Shown here piece by piece: positions 50,195-58,863 of a DNA stretch of 64,000 nt. The stretch's first letter is position 1; each line of letters begins with the position of its first letter. The translations under genes were made by a program, and so were the position numbers. The notes under the pieces were generated by a model. The model was given only the letters and a program-made list of their open reading frames with translations. It had not been told where the DNA came from and did no database searches. Source of the stretch: Mucilaginibacter flavidus (GTDB taxonomy: Bacteria > Bacteroidota > Bacteroidia > Sphingobacteriales > Sphingobacteriaceae); NCBI RefSeq assembly GCF_024055575.1, contig NZ_JAMXOE010000003.1, positions 186,001 to 250,000 of the forward strand, written 5' to 3'.

Positions 50195-51679
50195 ATGGAA
50201 TATGTTTTAGGAGTAGATATTGGCACGGGCAGCGTAAAGGCTGTGGCTGTAGATTTGCAATGCCGGTCGTTTGCCGATAACCAGTTATATTATTCATACA
50301 ACGCGCCTAAGCCCGGTTACCATGAGCAGGATCCGGAACTAATATGGGAAGCCTTTAAAACCTGCATCGAGGGTATTGTTGCCAAAATTGGTCACGCACC
50401 TTTGGCTGTAAGCCTCAGCAGCGCCATGCACAGTTTAATTGCTGTTGATGCAGAGGGCAGTGCCTTGGCCCCAATGATCACCTGGGCCGACAGCCGCAGC
50501 GCCGGTATTGCCAAACAATTACGACAAACCGATAGGGGAATGGCTATTTATAAAGCAACCGGCACACCGCTGCATGCCATGTCGCCGCTTTGCAAAATCA
50601 TTTGGATAAGGGAAAATGACCCCGCACTATTTAATAAAACGTATAAGTTTATATCGATAAAGGAATACATCTGGCATAAGCTGTTTAACGAGTTTGAGCT
50701 GGATGAATCGAATGCATCATGCACCGGGTTATTTGATATTGAGAAGTTTGTGTGGTATAAAGATGCGCTAAACTTGGCAGGGATTACTCCCCAATTATTA
50801 TCAAAAACTGTTGCTACCGATTTTGTAAGAAATTACACAGGCGAAGGTAATGCTGGGGTAAATTCGTTAAAACTAAACACTCCATTTATTATCGGAGCCA
50901 GCGACGGCTGCCTGGCTAACCTGGGCAGTATGGCTGATAAACCGGGTGTGGCTGCCATTACCATTGGGACCAGCGGCGCTGTAAGGGTTGCCAGCAATAA
51001 ACCGTTGCGAAATGCTGCGGCCATGACTTTTAGCTATATCCTTAACCGCGACACATATATCTGCGGTGGCCCAATAAATAATGGCGGGATAGCCCTGCAA
51101 TGGTGGCTGAAAACAAATAACCCAAACCCAACCGACGCCGATTACGACCATTTTTTTAATCAAATAGCCGCCATTCCCGTCGGTAGCAACGGCTTGTTGT
51201 TTTTACCATACCTAACAGGCGAACGCGCCCCAATATGGGACAGCGAAAGCTGCGGCACATTTTTCAATGTAAAGCTGCAGCATATCCAGGCCCATTTTTC
51301 GCGCGCAGTGCTGGAAGGCATTTGCTATGCGCTTAAAGATGTTTTGGATGCCGTACAGCAAAACGCGGAACCAATCACGCAAATTAACGTCAGTGGCGGC
51401 ATAGTAAAATCAAACCTGTGGATCCAAACCCTGGCCGATATTACCGGCAAAAAACTGGTCGTAGTACAAAGTGACGATGCCTCTGCAATTGGAGCCGGCT
51501 TTATGGCTTTGAAAAGCATTGGGACGATTGAGGAATATCCGACCTCAAACTATGGGGATTTGAAGGTGTTTGAACCGGATGCGGGGAATGGTGCCGTTTA
51601 TGCAAATGATTTTGTTATTTATAAGCAGTTGTATGCGGATTTGAAGGGGACGATGCATAAGGTCGCAGGGATTTTGTAG
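50195..51679 (+). CDS. FGGY family gluconokinase-like carbohydrate kinase
   Basis: 494 residues from MEYVLGVDIGTGSVKAVAVD (ATG 50195; an ATG-less extension upstream is not family-like). FGGY features: the ATP-binding DIGTGSVK, SAMHSLIAVD, MITWADSRS, AITIGTSGAVRV and the second signature YALKDVLDAVQQ...QINVSGGIVKSNLWIQTLADITGK. Length and motifs fit gluconate kinases of this superfamily, giving 6-phosphogluconate. Xylulokinase is a less likely alternative. It is not linked to a gluconate permease in this window; glpDKF follows on the same strand. Confidence 0.85.
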   Translation: MEYVLGVDIGTGSVKAVAVDLQCRSFADNQLYYSYNAPKPGYHEQDPELIWEAFKTCIEGIVAKIGHAPLAVSLSSAMHSLIAVDAEGSALAPMITWADSRSAGIAKQLRQTDRGMAIYKATGTPLHAMSPLCKIIWIRENDPALFNKTYKFISIKEYIWHKLFNEFELDESNASCTGLFDIEKFVWYKDALNLAGITPQLLSKTVATDFVRNYTGEGNAGVNSLKLNTPFIIGASDGCLANLGSMADKPGVAAITIGTSGAVRVASNKPLRNAAAMTFSYILNRDTYICGGPINNGGIALQWWLKTNNPNPTDADYDHFFNQIAAIPVGSNGLLFLPYLTGERAPIWDSESCGTFFNVKLQHIQAHFSRAVLEGICYALKDVLDAVQQNAEPITQINVSGGIVKSNLWIQTLADITGKKLVVVQSDDASAIGAGFMALKSIGTIEEYPTSNYGDLKVFEPDAGNGAVYANDFVIYKQLYADLKGTMHKVAGIL

Positions 51680-51680
51680 G

Positions 51681-51700
51681 AGACGCGATGCTTCGCGTCT
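51681..51700. repeat. AGACGCGATGCTTCGCGTCT palindrome after gluconokinase
   Basis: The perfect arms GAGACGCGA (51680-51688) and TCGCGTCTC (51693-51701) begin two bases after the TAG stop. A near-identical copy (one change) abuts the glpK stop at 55065-55084. No T-run follows, so it is not a classical terminator. It belongs to a class of short palindromes scattered in many genomes. Confidence 0.6.
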
Positions 51701-51870
51701 CTCGCTGACAGGTTGTATAACTGCTAACGAATGTTACTTTTAATTTCCGTTAACCTAACGTTATCATTTCAACTTTACCATCATCCCGCCCAAATAATGC
51801 AAATCTTATTTTTAGATTTGAAAGGATGGTCTTATGCATATAGGTAATCCATCCAAACCAATTTTAAATA

Positions 51871-53451
51871 ATGGTTAACACCGAACGTGAAAAATTAGTT
51901 GAAGCTATAGGTAATCCCGATGAAATATGGGATATAATAGTTGTTGGCGGTGGCGCTACCGGGCTGGGTACCGCGCTTGATGCCGCGTCGCGCGGGTATA
52001 AAACCTTGTTGCTTGAACAGTCCGATTTTGCCAAAGGAACGTCAAGCCGCAGCACAAAACTGGTTCACGGTGGCGTTAGGTACCTGGCACAGGGAGATAT
52101 CGGGTTAGTGCGTGAAGCCTTGTACGAACGTGGATTGCTATTAAAAAACGCTGCACACCTGGTGAAAAACGAGTCATTTATCATCCCCAATTACAACTGG
52201 TGGAGCGGGCCGTTTTATACCATAGGGCTAACCATTTACGACCTGCTGGCAGGCAAGCTAAGCTTCGGACGGTCAAAACACATTTCAAAAAAAGAAACAA
52301 TCCGCAGGCTCCCCGGTATTCAGCAGAAAAATTTATACGGCGGCGTGGTGTATCACGATGGGCAGTTTGATGATTCGCGCCTTGCAATAAACCTTGCCCA
52401 AACCTCTCTCGAACAGGGGGCAACGGTTTTAAACTATTTCCAGGTTACTGGTTTACATAAAGAAAATGGGAAAATAGCAGGCGTTGTTGCCAGCGATATG
52501 GAGACGGGTAAGGTTTATAACCTGAAAAGTAAAGCTGTAATTAACGCAACAGGTGTTTTTGTTGACGATTTGCTTCAGAAAGACGAACCGCATAAAAAAC
52601 CACTTGTAAAGTCGAGTCAGGGCATTCACATTGTGGTCGACAAATCATTTATGCCGGGCGATGATGCCGTGATGATACCCAAAACCGATGACGGACGGGT
52701 GCTTTTTGTAGTACCCTGGCATGGCAAACTTTTGATAGGCACTACCGATACCCCACTTGATAAGCACAGCCTGGAGCCGGTGGCTTTAGAAGAGGAAATA
52801 GGCTTTGTAATGCGCAATGTGGGCGAATATTTAACCCGTGTGCCAGGAAGAGGGGACGTCCGCAGCATATTCGCCGGCCTGCGCCCGCTGGCTGCTCCGC
52901 AGGAAGGCTCAGCTAAAACTAAAGAAATTTCGCGTAGCCATAAACTCATCGTATCCGGCTCGGGCTTAATCACCATAACAGGCGGTAAATGGACAACGTA
53001 CCGGAGGATGGCACAGGATACAGTTGACAAAGCTATTGAAACGGCCGGCTTAAGTCCCCGCGCCAGTGTAACAACAAACCTGCCTATACACGGCAACAAA
53101 AACGACGTCGACCGTAATGACCATCTGTATGTTTACGGAACAGACAGAGATGCAGTCCTTCATCTCATTAATGAAAATGCTGAATGGGGAAAGCCCTTAC
53201 ACCCGGCGCTGGAATATACACAGGCAGAAGTGATTTGGGCAGTACGGCACGAAATGGCACGTACGGTAGAAGACGTACTTGCCCGCAGAGTAAGGGCGCT
53301 TTTCCTTGATGCACGTGTAGCCATTGAGATGGCACCAATAGTTGCGCAGTTAATGGCAGGTGAGTTGAAGCAGAACGATGACTGGGTAAAAAAACAGGTT
53401 GCCGCATTTAATGACGTATCCCGGAACTATTTATTAATTCCTTTTGGTTGA
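51871..53451 (+). CDS. glpD: FAD-dependent glycerol-3-phosphate dehydrogenase
   Basis: 526 residues. The FAD-binding dinucleotide motif IIVVGGGATGLGTALDAASRG is at ~20-40 and is followed by TSSRSTKLVHGGVRYLAQGD, the GlpD signature. GIHIVVDKSF, LLIGTTDTPLDKHSLEP and LIVSGSGLITITGGKWTTYRRMAQD also match. It oxidises sn-glycerol 3-phosphate to DHAP at the inner membrane, passing electrons to the quinone pool. ATG at 51871. It is the first gene of glpD-glpK-glpF. A TATTTTTAG box near 51815 is only a weak -7 match. Confidence 0.96.
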   Translation: MVNTEREKLVEAIGNPDEIWDIIVVGGGATGLGTALDAASRGYKTLLLEQSDFAKGTSSRSTKLVHGGVRYLAQGDIGLVREALYERGLLLKNAAHLVKNESFIIPNYNWWSGPFYTIGLTIYDLLAGKLSFGRSKHISKKETIRRLPGIQQKNLYGGVVYHDGQFDDSRLAINLAQTSLEQGATVLNYFQVTGLHKENGKIAGVVASDMETGKVYNLKSKAVINATGVFVDDLLQKDEPHKKPLVKSSQGIHIVVDKSFMPGDDAVMIPKTDDGRVLFVVPWHGKLLIGTTDTPLDKHSLEPVALEEEIGFVMRNVGEYLTRVPGRGDVRSIFAGLRPLAAPQEGSAKTKEISRSHKLIVSGSGLITITGGKWTTYRRMAQDTVDKAIETAGLSPRASVTTNLPIHGNKNDVDRNDHLYVYGTDRDAVLHLINENAEWGKPLHPALEYTQAEVIWAVRHEMARTVEDVLARRVRALFLDARVAIEMAPIVAQLMAGELKQNDDWVKKQVAAFNDVSRNYLLIPFG

Positions 53452-53533
53452 TTAATGATAGTTCGTACTTAATTTGTAATTTCCCCCAACCAATTACCAA
53501 CCTTCATGAAAATAGCTCAGGGCACTTTCTGCC

Positions 53534-53561
53534 ATGAACTATGAACCATGAAATATGAACC
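53534..53561. repeat. Four ATGAACC-type heptamers upstream of glpK
   Basis: ATGAACT, ATGAACC and two more units run in tandem with exact 7-nt spacing; a fifth ATGAACC at 53567 coincides with the chosen glpK start. They are reverse complements of the GTTCATG units at 50040-50067. Each unit supplies an ATG in a different frame. Confidence 0.6.
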
Positions 53562-53566
53562 ACACG

Positions 53567-55066
53567 ATGAACCAAGACTATATTTTGGCTTTAGACCAGG
53601 GCACCACCAGCTCGCGGGCTATAATTTTTGACCACGACGGGCAGATACGCTCCGTTGCACAGAAAGAATTTACCCAGATATTTCCACAGCCCGGTTGGGT
53701 TGAGCACGACCCCAATGAAATATGGTCCACCCAGGCCGGAGTAGCCGCTGAGGCTACGACGAAAATGGGCATCAATGGCAAAAATATTAAAGCCATTGGT
53801 ATCACCAATCAACGGGAAACTACCATAGTCTGGAACCGCGAAACCGGGTTACCGGTTTACAATGCCATAGTTTGGCAGGACAGGCGGACGTCCGAATATT
53901 GCGACAAACTGAAAAACGAAGGTCTAACCGATATTATCCGCTCCAAAACAGGGTTGATAATCGACTCCTATTTTTCAGCGTCAAAAATAAACTGGATTTT
54001 AAACAACGTTGATGGCGCTAAAGAACTGGCTGAACAGGGCAAGCTTGCCTTCGGCACGGTTGATACCTGGCTGGTATGGAAATTCACCCGTGGCAGGGTA
54101 CACGTTACCGATGTAACCAACGCCAGCCGCACCATGTTGTACAATATCCGTACCGAGCAGTGGGATGGCGATTTGTTAAAGATATTCGGCGTACCAGCCA
54201 ACATGCTGCCCGAAGTAAAACAATCCAGTGAAATTTACGGCGAAACCGACACCACTATATTCGCTTCAAAAGTTCCCATCGCCGGTATAGCAGGCGACCA
54301 GCAGGCGGCCTTATTCGGGCAGATGTGCATTGATAAAGGCATGGTCAAAAATACCTATGGTACCGGCTGTTTTATGCTAATGAACATTGGCGGCGAGTTT
54401 ATCGAATCGAAAAATAATCTGCTCACCACTATCGCCTGGAAAATAAACGGGCAAATTCAATACGCATTCGAAGGCAGCATATTTATCGGCGGCGCTGTAG
54501 TACAATGGCTGCGCGACGGCCTGGGCATTATCAAAACCTCGGCAGACGTTGAGCAGCTTGCTTTAAGCGTAACCGATACCGGCGGCGTGTATTTTGTCCC
54601 CGCATTTGCGGGGCTGGGTGCACCATACTGGGATGCGGATGCTCGTGGCACCATTGTGGGCCTTACCCGCGGTACAACAGCGGCCCATATTGCCCGTGCT
54701 GCAACAGAGGCAATTGCCTACCAAACTGTGGACGTTTTAAAGGCGATGGAAGCCGACGCAGGCCTGCCGATAAAAGAACTAAGGGTTGATGGCGGTGCAA
54801 CGGCCAATAACCTGTTAATGCAGTTCCAGGCCGATCTACTGGGTTGTAAAGTAATCAGGCCCCGCATAGTTGAAACTACGGCATTGGGTGCAGCCTACCT
54901 GGCTGGTTTGGCTGTGGGTTATTGGAATAACGTAGAAGAGATTCAGCAGCAATGGCAAACTGAACGCGACTTTGTGCCGGTTGAAAATACAGCCGCAGTG
55001 CAGCAGGCAATGGCAGGGTGGAAGCGGGCTGTAGCGGCTACGCAAAGCTGGTCCGCAAATTTGTAG
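53567..55066 (+). CDS. glpK: Glycerol kinase
   Basis: 499 residues from [25 protein letters not shown] (ATG 53567; an ATG at 53555 inside the repeat adds four residues). Conserved GlpK features: [80 protein letters not shown] and the FGGY signature 2 region [23 protein letters not shown]. It phosphorylates glycerol to glycerol 3-phosphate, the GlpD substrate. Two repeat elements flank it: heptamers before and a palindrome at its stop codon. Confidence 0.97.
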   Translation: MNQDYILALDQGTTSSRAIIFDHDGQIRSVAQKEFTQIFPQPGWVEHDPNEIWSTQAGVAAEATTKMGINGKNIKAIGITNQRETTIVWNRETGLPVYNAIVWQDRRTSEYCDKLKNEGLTDIIRSKTGLIIDSYFSASKINWILNNVDGAKELAEQGKLAFGTVDTWLVWKFTRGRVHVTDVTNASRTMLYNIRTEQWDGDLLKIFGVPANMLPEVKQSSEIYGETDTTIFASKVPIAGIAGDQQAALFGQMCIDKGMVKNTYGTGCFMLMNIGGEFIESKNNLLTTIAWKINGQIQYAFEGSIFIGGAVVQWLRDGLGIIKTSADVEQLALSVTDTGGVYFVPAFAGLGAPYWDADARGTIVGLTRGTTAAHIARAATEAIAYQTVDVLKAMEADAGLPIKELRVDGGATANNLLMQFQADLLGCKVIRPRIVETTALGAAYLAGLAVGYWNNVEEIQQQWQTERDFVPVENTAAVQQAMAGWKRAVAATQSWSANL

Positions 55067-55084
55067 ACGCGATGCTTCGGGTCT
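55065..55084. repeat. AGACGCGATGCTTCGGGTCT near-palindrome at the glpK stop
   Basis: The repeat overlaps the TAG stop (55064-55066). It differs from the copy at 51681-51700 by one base (G for C), which breaks one pair of the stem. Confidence 0.55.
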
Positions 55085-55153
55085 CCCGCTTATAAGCAAC
55101 CACCACACAGTTTAAAATATTAACAGCAAGAAATTACCTCAAACCCAAACAAT

Positions 55154-55882
55154 ATGTCACCATTTCTAGCCGAACTGATCGGCACCATGTTACTTATATT
55201 ATTAGGCGACGGCGTTGTTGCCAATGTGCTATTAAACGATACTAAAGGCAATAACAGCGGCTGGATGGTAATAACCACCGCCTGGGGCCTTGCCGTTTTT
55301 GTAGGTGTAGTGGTTGCCGGTCCGTATAGCGGCGCACATTTAAACCCTGCGGTTACAATAGGTTTGGCTGTAGCCGGCAAATTTGCCTGGGCAAAAGTGG
55401 GTTCATATATCGTAGCGCAAATGCTGGGTGCGTTTTTAGGCGCATTTTTGGTGTGGGTGATGTATTACGACCATTTCAAGAAGACCAACAACCCCGGATT
55501 CATTCTCGCAATATTTTGTACCGGGCCCGCTATCCGTAATTATGTTTCCAATATCGCCAGCGAAATTATAGGTGCCTTTGTATTGATATTTGTTGTCTTT
55601 TACATAGCCGATGGCCAGATCATTCCAAGTAAAACGCCCTTAGGTCTTGGTTCGGTAGGAGCATTGCCGGTGGCATTTTTGGTTTGGGTAATTGGTCTTG
55701 CGCTTGGCGGTACAACAGGTTACGCTATAAATCCCGCCCGCGATTTAGGCCCACGAATTGTCCACTTTCTTCTCCCCATAAAAAACAAAGGCACCAGCGA
55801 TTGGCAATACGCATGGATACCTATAGTTGGGCCGATTGCGGGTGCTGTTATTGCTGCAGAACTGTTTTTGCAGTTAAAATAG
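55154..55882 (+). CDS. glpF: Glycerol uptake facilitator (MIP/aquaglyceroporin)
   Basis: 242 residues, six transmembrane helices and two half-helices with the NPA boxes AHLNPAVTIGLA and AINPARDLGPRIV. The residue after the second NPA-R is the Asp typical of glycerol facilitators (GlpF-type D rather than aquaporin). It opens MSPFLAELIGTMLLILLGDGVVANVLL and has the FVLIFVVFYIADGQ helix. It is an inner-membrane channel. Third gene of the glycerol operon, 87 bp after glpK. Confidence 0.95.
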   Translation: MSPFLAELIGTMLLILLGDGVVANVLLNDTKGNNSGWMVITTAWGLAVFVGVVVAGPYSGAHLNPAVTIGLAVAGKFAWAKVGSYIVAQMLGAFLGAFLVWVMYYDHFKKTNNPGFILAIFCTGPAIRNYVSNIASEIIGAFVLIFVVFYIADGQIIPSKTPLGLGSVGALPVAFLVWVIGLALGGTTGYAINPARDLGPRIVHFLLPIKNKGTSDWQYAWIPIVGPIAGAVIAAELFLQLK

Positions 55883-55901
55883 TCTTGGGATTAATTTTTA
55901 T

Positions 55902-55929
55902 CTTGACTCTTGTTTCTTGGCTCTTGATT
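55902..55929. repeat. Four CTTGACT-type heptamers after glpF
   Basis: CTTGACT followed by three further CTTGnnT units in exact 7-nt phase. This is the same family as the units at 50097-50124. Confidence 0.6.
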
Positions 55930-55985
55930 CTGCCCGGCAAAAACCTTAATTATGTATTTATGCTGAATTAATATAATTTAGCGAT

Positions 55986-56345
55986 ATGAAGCTCACAGCA
56001 TTACGCCCTGTTATTTATTCCAAACAGGTAAAATTTACCGTCGAATTTTATATCGAAATACTTGGCTTTACCTGCAACGGGGTTACGGAGGACTGGACCT
56101 GGGCCAGTTTGTCGCGCGATGAGGTGGAGATAATGGTGTCTTATCCCAACGCCCATGTTCCGTTTGATAAACCAACCTTTACTGGTTCTATTTATATCAC
56201 TGTAGATAATGTTGACGAATTATGGGAGCAACTGAAAGTAGTCACCCATAATTGCTACGGGCTGGAGACGTTTGATTACGGCATGCGGGAGTTTGCCATT
56301 TATGATAACAATGGATATTTGATACAATTCGGGCAGCCCGTCTAA
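55986..56345 (+). CDS. VOC family (glyoxalase/bleomycin-resistance fold) protein
   Basis: 119 residues, a single VOC module: LRPVIYSKQVKFTVEFYIEILGFTCNG at the start and YGMREFAIYDNNGYLIQFGQPV at the end, with the GSIYITVDNVDELWEQLK helix between. The EFAIYDNNGYLIQFG strand carries the usual conserved Gly/Asp. The metal-site residues are not clearly conserved, so the activity cannot be named. It is cytoplasmic. It may be the last intact gene before the decayed region. Confidence 0.85.
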   Translation: MKLTALRPVIYSKQVKFTVEFYIEILGFTCNGVTEDWTWASLSRDEVEIMVSYPNAHVPFDKPTFTGSIYITVDNVDELWEQLKVVTHNCYGLETFDYGMREFAIYDNNGYLIQFGQPV

Positions 56346-56402
56346 ATCTTTTGGCAGGGTTGCGTTGGTGTAAATGCTTGACAAGCGTTCCATTTTCGCA
56401 CT

Positions 56403-56561
56403 CAAAAAGCAAAGGAACTAGGTGAAACCTAGCTTTATATTGAGACCAATACTTTGTTAAAACCGGCCATAAGCCTATATCATAAGCTTGGTTTTAAAAA
56501 AATAGCCGGTCCGCCATCACCGTACGAGCGGAGTAACATACAAATGGAAATGATCTTATAA
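56403..56561 (+). pseudogene. Remnant of a GNAT acetyltransferase C-terminus with an in-frame stop
   Basis: The frame ending at TAA 56559-56561 reads LYIETNTLLKPAISLYHKLG and continues FKKIAGPPSPYERSNI, the C-terminal acetyl-CoA-domain pattern of GNAT proteins of the MarR-GNAT type. Immediately before it is AKELGET, then a TAG at 56430-56432 where a lysine-type codon would be expected. No N-terminal two-thirds of the domain is visible upstream. So the gene is truncated and interrupted. The start of recognisable homology is approximate. Confidence 0.65.
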
Positions 56562-56563
56562 GT

Positions 56564-56638
56564 GGTTACTTCGACGATCGTCATTGGAGGAACGATCCGC
56601 CAGCTGGCGAACTGCACATGCAAATCAAAAGAGAATGA
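56564..56638 (+). pseudogene. Short coding-like remnant of unknown identity
   Basis: After the GNAT remnant, frame 2 reads GYFDDRHWRNDPPAGELHMQ and ends IKRE-stop at 56636-56638. It looks like a protein C-terminus, but I cannot name the family. The gap 56346-56767 otherwise holds a 12-bp palindrome CGCCAGCTGGCG, a terminator-like hairpin and a CCCGAATAAGTCGGG hairpin near 56718. It appears to be a gene graveyard. Confidence 0.3.
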
Positions 56639-56645
56639 ATTAACG

Positions 56646-56674
56646 GGTGACCTAAAAGCGGCGTTTAGGTCACC
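56646..56674. terminator. Hairpin GGTGACCTAAA / TTTAGGTCACC
   Basis: A perfect 11-bp stem (56646-56656 / 56664-56674) with a 7-nt loop. No long T-run follows on either strand. It lies downstream of the minus-strand glycosyltransferase and of the plus-strand remnants, so it may be a factor-assisted or bidirectional stop. Confidence 0.4.
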
Positions 56675-56767
56675 ACATTATTAAGGTTCATGAATGTCCT
56701 GCGTAAAGATAGCTTTCCCGAATAAGTCGGGATAGGCTATTCCTCGCCATCACGGTCTACTTTGTCT

Positions 56768-57934
56768 TTATTGCTTCCTCTGCGCTTTTTCCCAAACTGC
56801 GCTTTGCTTCTTGGTAAAGTAGCGGATAATCCCCATCAGCACAGCAAAATTCATCACGCAAAAATAGTAGGGTACAAACAAGGCTTTGATGCGAATTTGC
56901 CGTTTCTCCATAATAAAGCCGAGAAAGGCCAGGAAGTAAAACAAAATTTGAGCTACAAATATGCTGTTGTATAAAAAAGTGCGGGGCAAAAACGCATTCA
57001 GCACAAATATTAGTATCAGCAGGAAGGGGGTAACCGTCCACCTCAATACACGATGGCTGACATACTGAAAGGACAGCACCGGGAACTTAAAGGGATTAAA
57101 CAATTGTGGCAGTCGTAATATAGATTGTATGCCGCCTGCCGCAATCCTTATTTTACGTTTCAGTTCTTCCGAAACATTTTCCGATGCGTTTTCTATCGCA
57201 TAAGCCTCGGGTTCGTAAACTATACGGTAACCTTTGGCAGCTATTAACATCGATATCATAAAGTCATCCAGTACGGTATCTGCAGGCACGTCCTGGTAAA
57301 GCGATTTGCGTACACTGAACAACTCGCCCGCAGCACCCACCACCGAGTAAAGTTCCGAATCCCATTTTTTTAATGCCGATTCATACTTCCAATAAAAGCC
57401 CTCGCCGGCGGCACTGGCATCTGCGTTTTCATCCATTTGTACCCGCTTTTCGCCGGCAACGCAGCCCACGGTTTTATCGGCATAATGCCTGCAAATATTA
57501 ATGATGGCATCGGCGTTTAAAAATGTATTGGCGTCGGTAAAAACAGCAATTTCAGTTGTTACATACTCCATGGCGCGATGCACAGCAGCAATTTTGCCTG
57601 CGCGCTGTGGCTGGTGCAAAAGCTGTACCTGCGGATATTTTGAAATAATATCAGGTGTCTTATCCGACGAACCATCAGTGACAAACAGCAGTTTTAGTTT
57701 TCCTTGGGGATAGTTAAGCTTTAAACAGTTGGTGATTTTATCCTCCATGTAGCTTTCCTCGTTGTAAGCGGCAACCACCAGGGTGCAATCGGGCAGCGTG
57801 TCATTATCAGCAAGGGGGATTATGCGCCTGCCTTTTAAAGCCCGCTTTATCTTGATTAAAAAATAAAGGAAAATACCATACCCGGCAAAGGTGTAAAAAA
57901 CAATAAAAAAACTGAGCCAGAAGATGATGATCAT
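56768..57934 (-). CDS. Membrane glycosyltransferase family 2
   Basis: 388 residues. An N-terminal membrane helix (~3-27), then a GT2 catalytic domain: CTLVVAAYNEESYMEDKITNCLKLNYPQGKLKLLFVTDGSSDKT, the DxD-type AVFTDANTFLNADAI, and VVGAAGELFSVRKSLYQDVPADTVLDDFMISMLI. Three or four C-terminal helices (~290-375) follow. This is the processive/polyprenol-type GT2 architecture used in polysaccharide assembly. It overlaps the upstream GT gene by 4 bp, so they form an operon. Last gene of the cluster. Confidence 0.9.
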   Translation of the reverse strand: MIIIFWLSFFIVFYTFAGYGIFLYFLIKIKRALKGRRIIPLADNDTLPDCTLVVAAYNEESYMEDKITNCLKLNYPQGKLKLLFVTDGSSDKTPDIISKYPQVQLLHQPQRAGKIAAVHRAMEYVTTEIAVFTDANTFLNADAIINICRHYADKTVGCVAGEKRVQMDENADASAAGEGFYWKYESALKKWDSELYSVVGAAGELFSVRKSLYQDVPADTVLDDFMISMLIAAKGYRIVYEPEAYAIENASENVSEELKRKIRIAAGGIQSILRLPQLFNPFKFPVLSFQYVSHRVLRWTVTPFLLILIFVLNAFLPRTFLYNSIFVAQILFYFLAFLGFIMEKRQIRIKALFVPYYFCVMNFAVLMGIIRYFTKKQSAVWEKAQRKQ

Positions 57935-58848
57935 GATATGGTTTTAATGGGATAGCCCAGGTTTTTACTGTTTTTGCCATGAGTGAAATTCCACCACGTG
58001 GCCCTTAGCAGCATTGATATAAAATTAAAGTTTTTATCTTTTATATACGATAAAATATTACGCGGTACTACCAACAAAACAAAGTAAGGATAAAAAATAA
58101 GTTTGCTAACAAAAGGGGCATTGCGCCTGATGAACAGTATACGGTTGCGGTTCATAAAGTATTCTTTCAGCTTGCTTTTTTTGCCAACAGAAATCGATTC
58201 TTTGTGGTAAATAAGGGCCTCAGTACAAACCCAAGCTTCGTATCCTGCCCGCTTAATGTGCTCGCACCAGTCAACCTCTTCATAATATAAAAAGAAGTTC
58301 TCGCTCATCAGGCCAGCCTTTTCGATAGCTTCTTTGCGTATCATCATAGCGGCGCCGTGGCAGTAGGCCGTAGGGGCGGTGATGTTATTATATTGGCCAG
58401 TATCCTTTTCGCGCAGGCCTATACAGCTATTTCGGCAGGTATAATAGTTCATTTGGGTATAACCGGCGTATTGAATTAAACCCTTATCGCTGTAATATTT
58501 TATCATGGGCGATAGCATACCGACTTCCGGCTTTGAATCCATTACCGCAACCAATTTCTCAACTAATCCACCAGTAAACTCGGTATCGTTATTAACCAAA
58601 AAAAGGTAATCGCCTGTAGCTTCTTTTATACCCAGGTTATTACCCCCGGCAAAACCCAGGTTTTCTTCCGACCGGATAAATTTCACATGCGCATAGTTAG
58701 CCTGCCAATTATTTATAGAAATAACTTTGCTGCCATTATCAACCACTATAATCTCAAGGTTCCCGTAAGTAGCAGGAATTGATTGCAACAGTTCTTCAGT
58801 AACCTTTGGCTGGTTAAAATTTACAGTAATAATAGAGACTTTCTTCAT
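57931..58848 (-). CDS. Glycosyltransferase family 2 (rhamnosyltransferase-like)
   Basis: 305 residues, GT-A fold: KKVSIITVNFNQPKVTEELL, LEIIVVDNGSK, FIRSEENLGFAGGNNLGI, YLFLVNNDTEF (DxD-like), GAAMMIRKEAIEKAGLMSENFFLYYEEVDWCEHIKRAGYE. This pattern is typical of WbbL-type dTDP-rhamnosyl- and related transferases, but donor specificity cannot be read. There is a short hydrophobic region near 250-265. Its stop overlaps the next gene's start by 4 bp, and its start lies 15 bp after the NRPS-like gene stop. Confidence 0.9.
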   Translation of the reverse strand: MKKVSIITVNFNQPKVTEELLQSIPATYGNLEIIVVDNGSKVISINNWQANYAHVKFIRSEENLGFAGGNNLGIKEATGDYLFLVNNDTEFTGGLVEKLVAVMDSKPEVGMLSPMIKYYSDKGLIQYAGYTQMNYYTCRNSCIGLREKDTGQYNNITAPTAYCHGAAMMIRKEAIEKAGLMSENFFLYYEEVDWCEHIKRAGYEAWVCTEALIYHKESISVGKKSKLKEYFMNRNRILFIRRNAPFVSKLIFYPYFVLLVVPRNILSYIKDKNFNFISMLLRATWWNFTHGKNSKNLGYPIKTIS

Positions 58849-58863
58849 CCTGGTTTAACAGAA

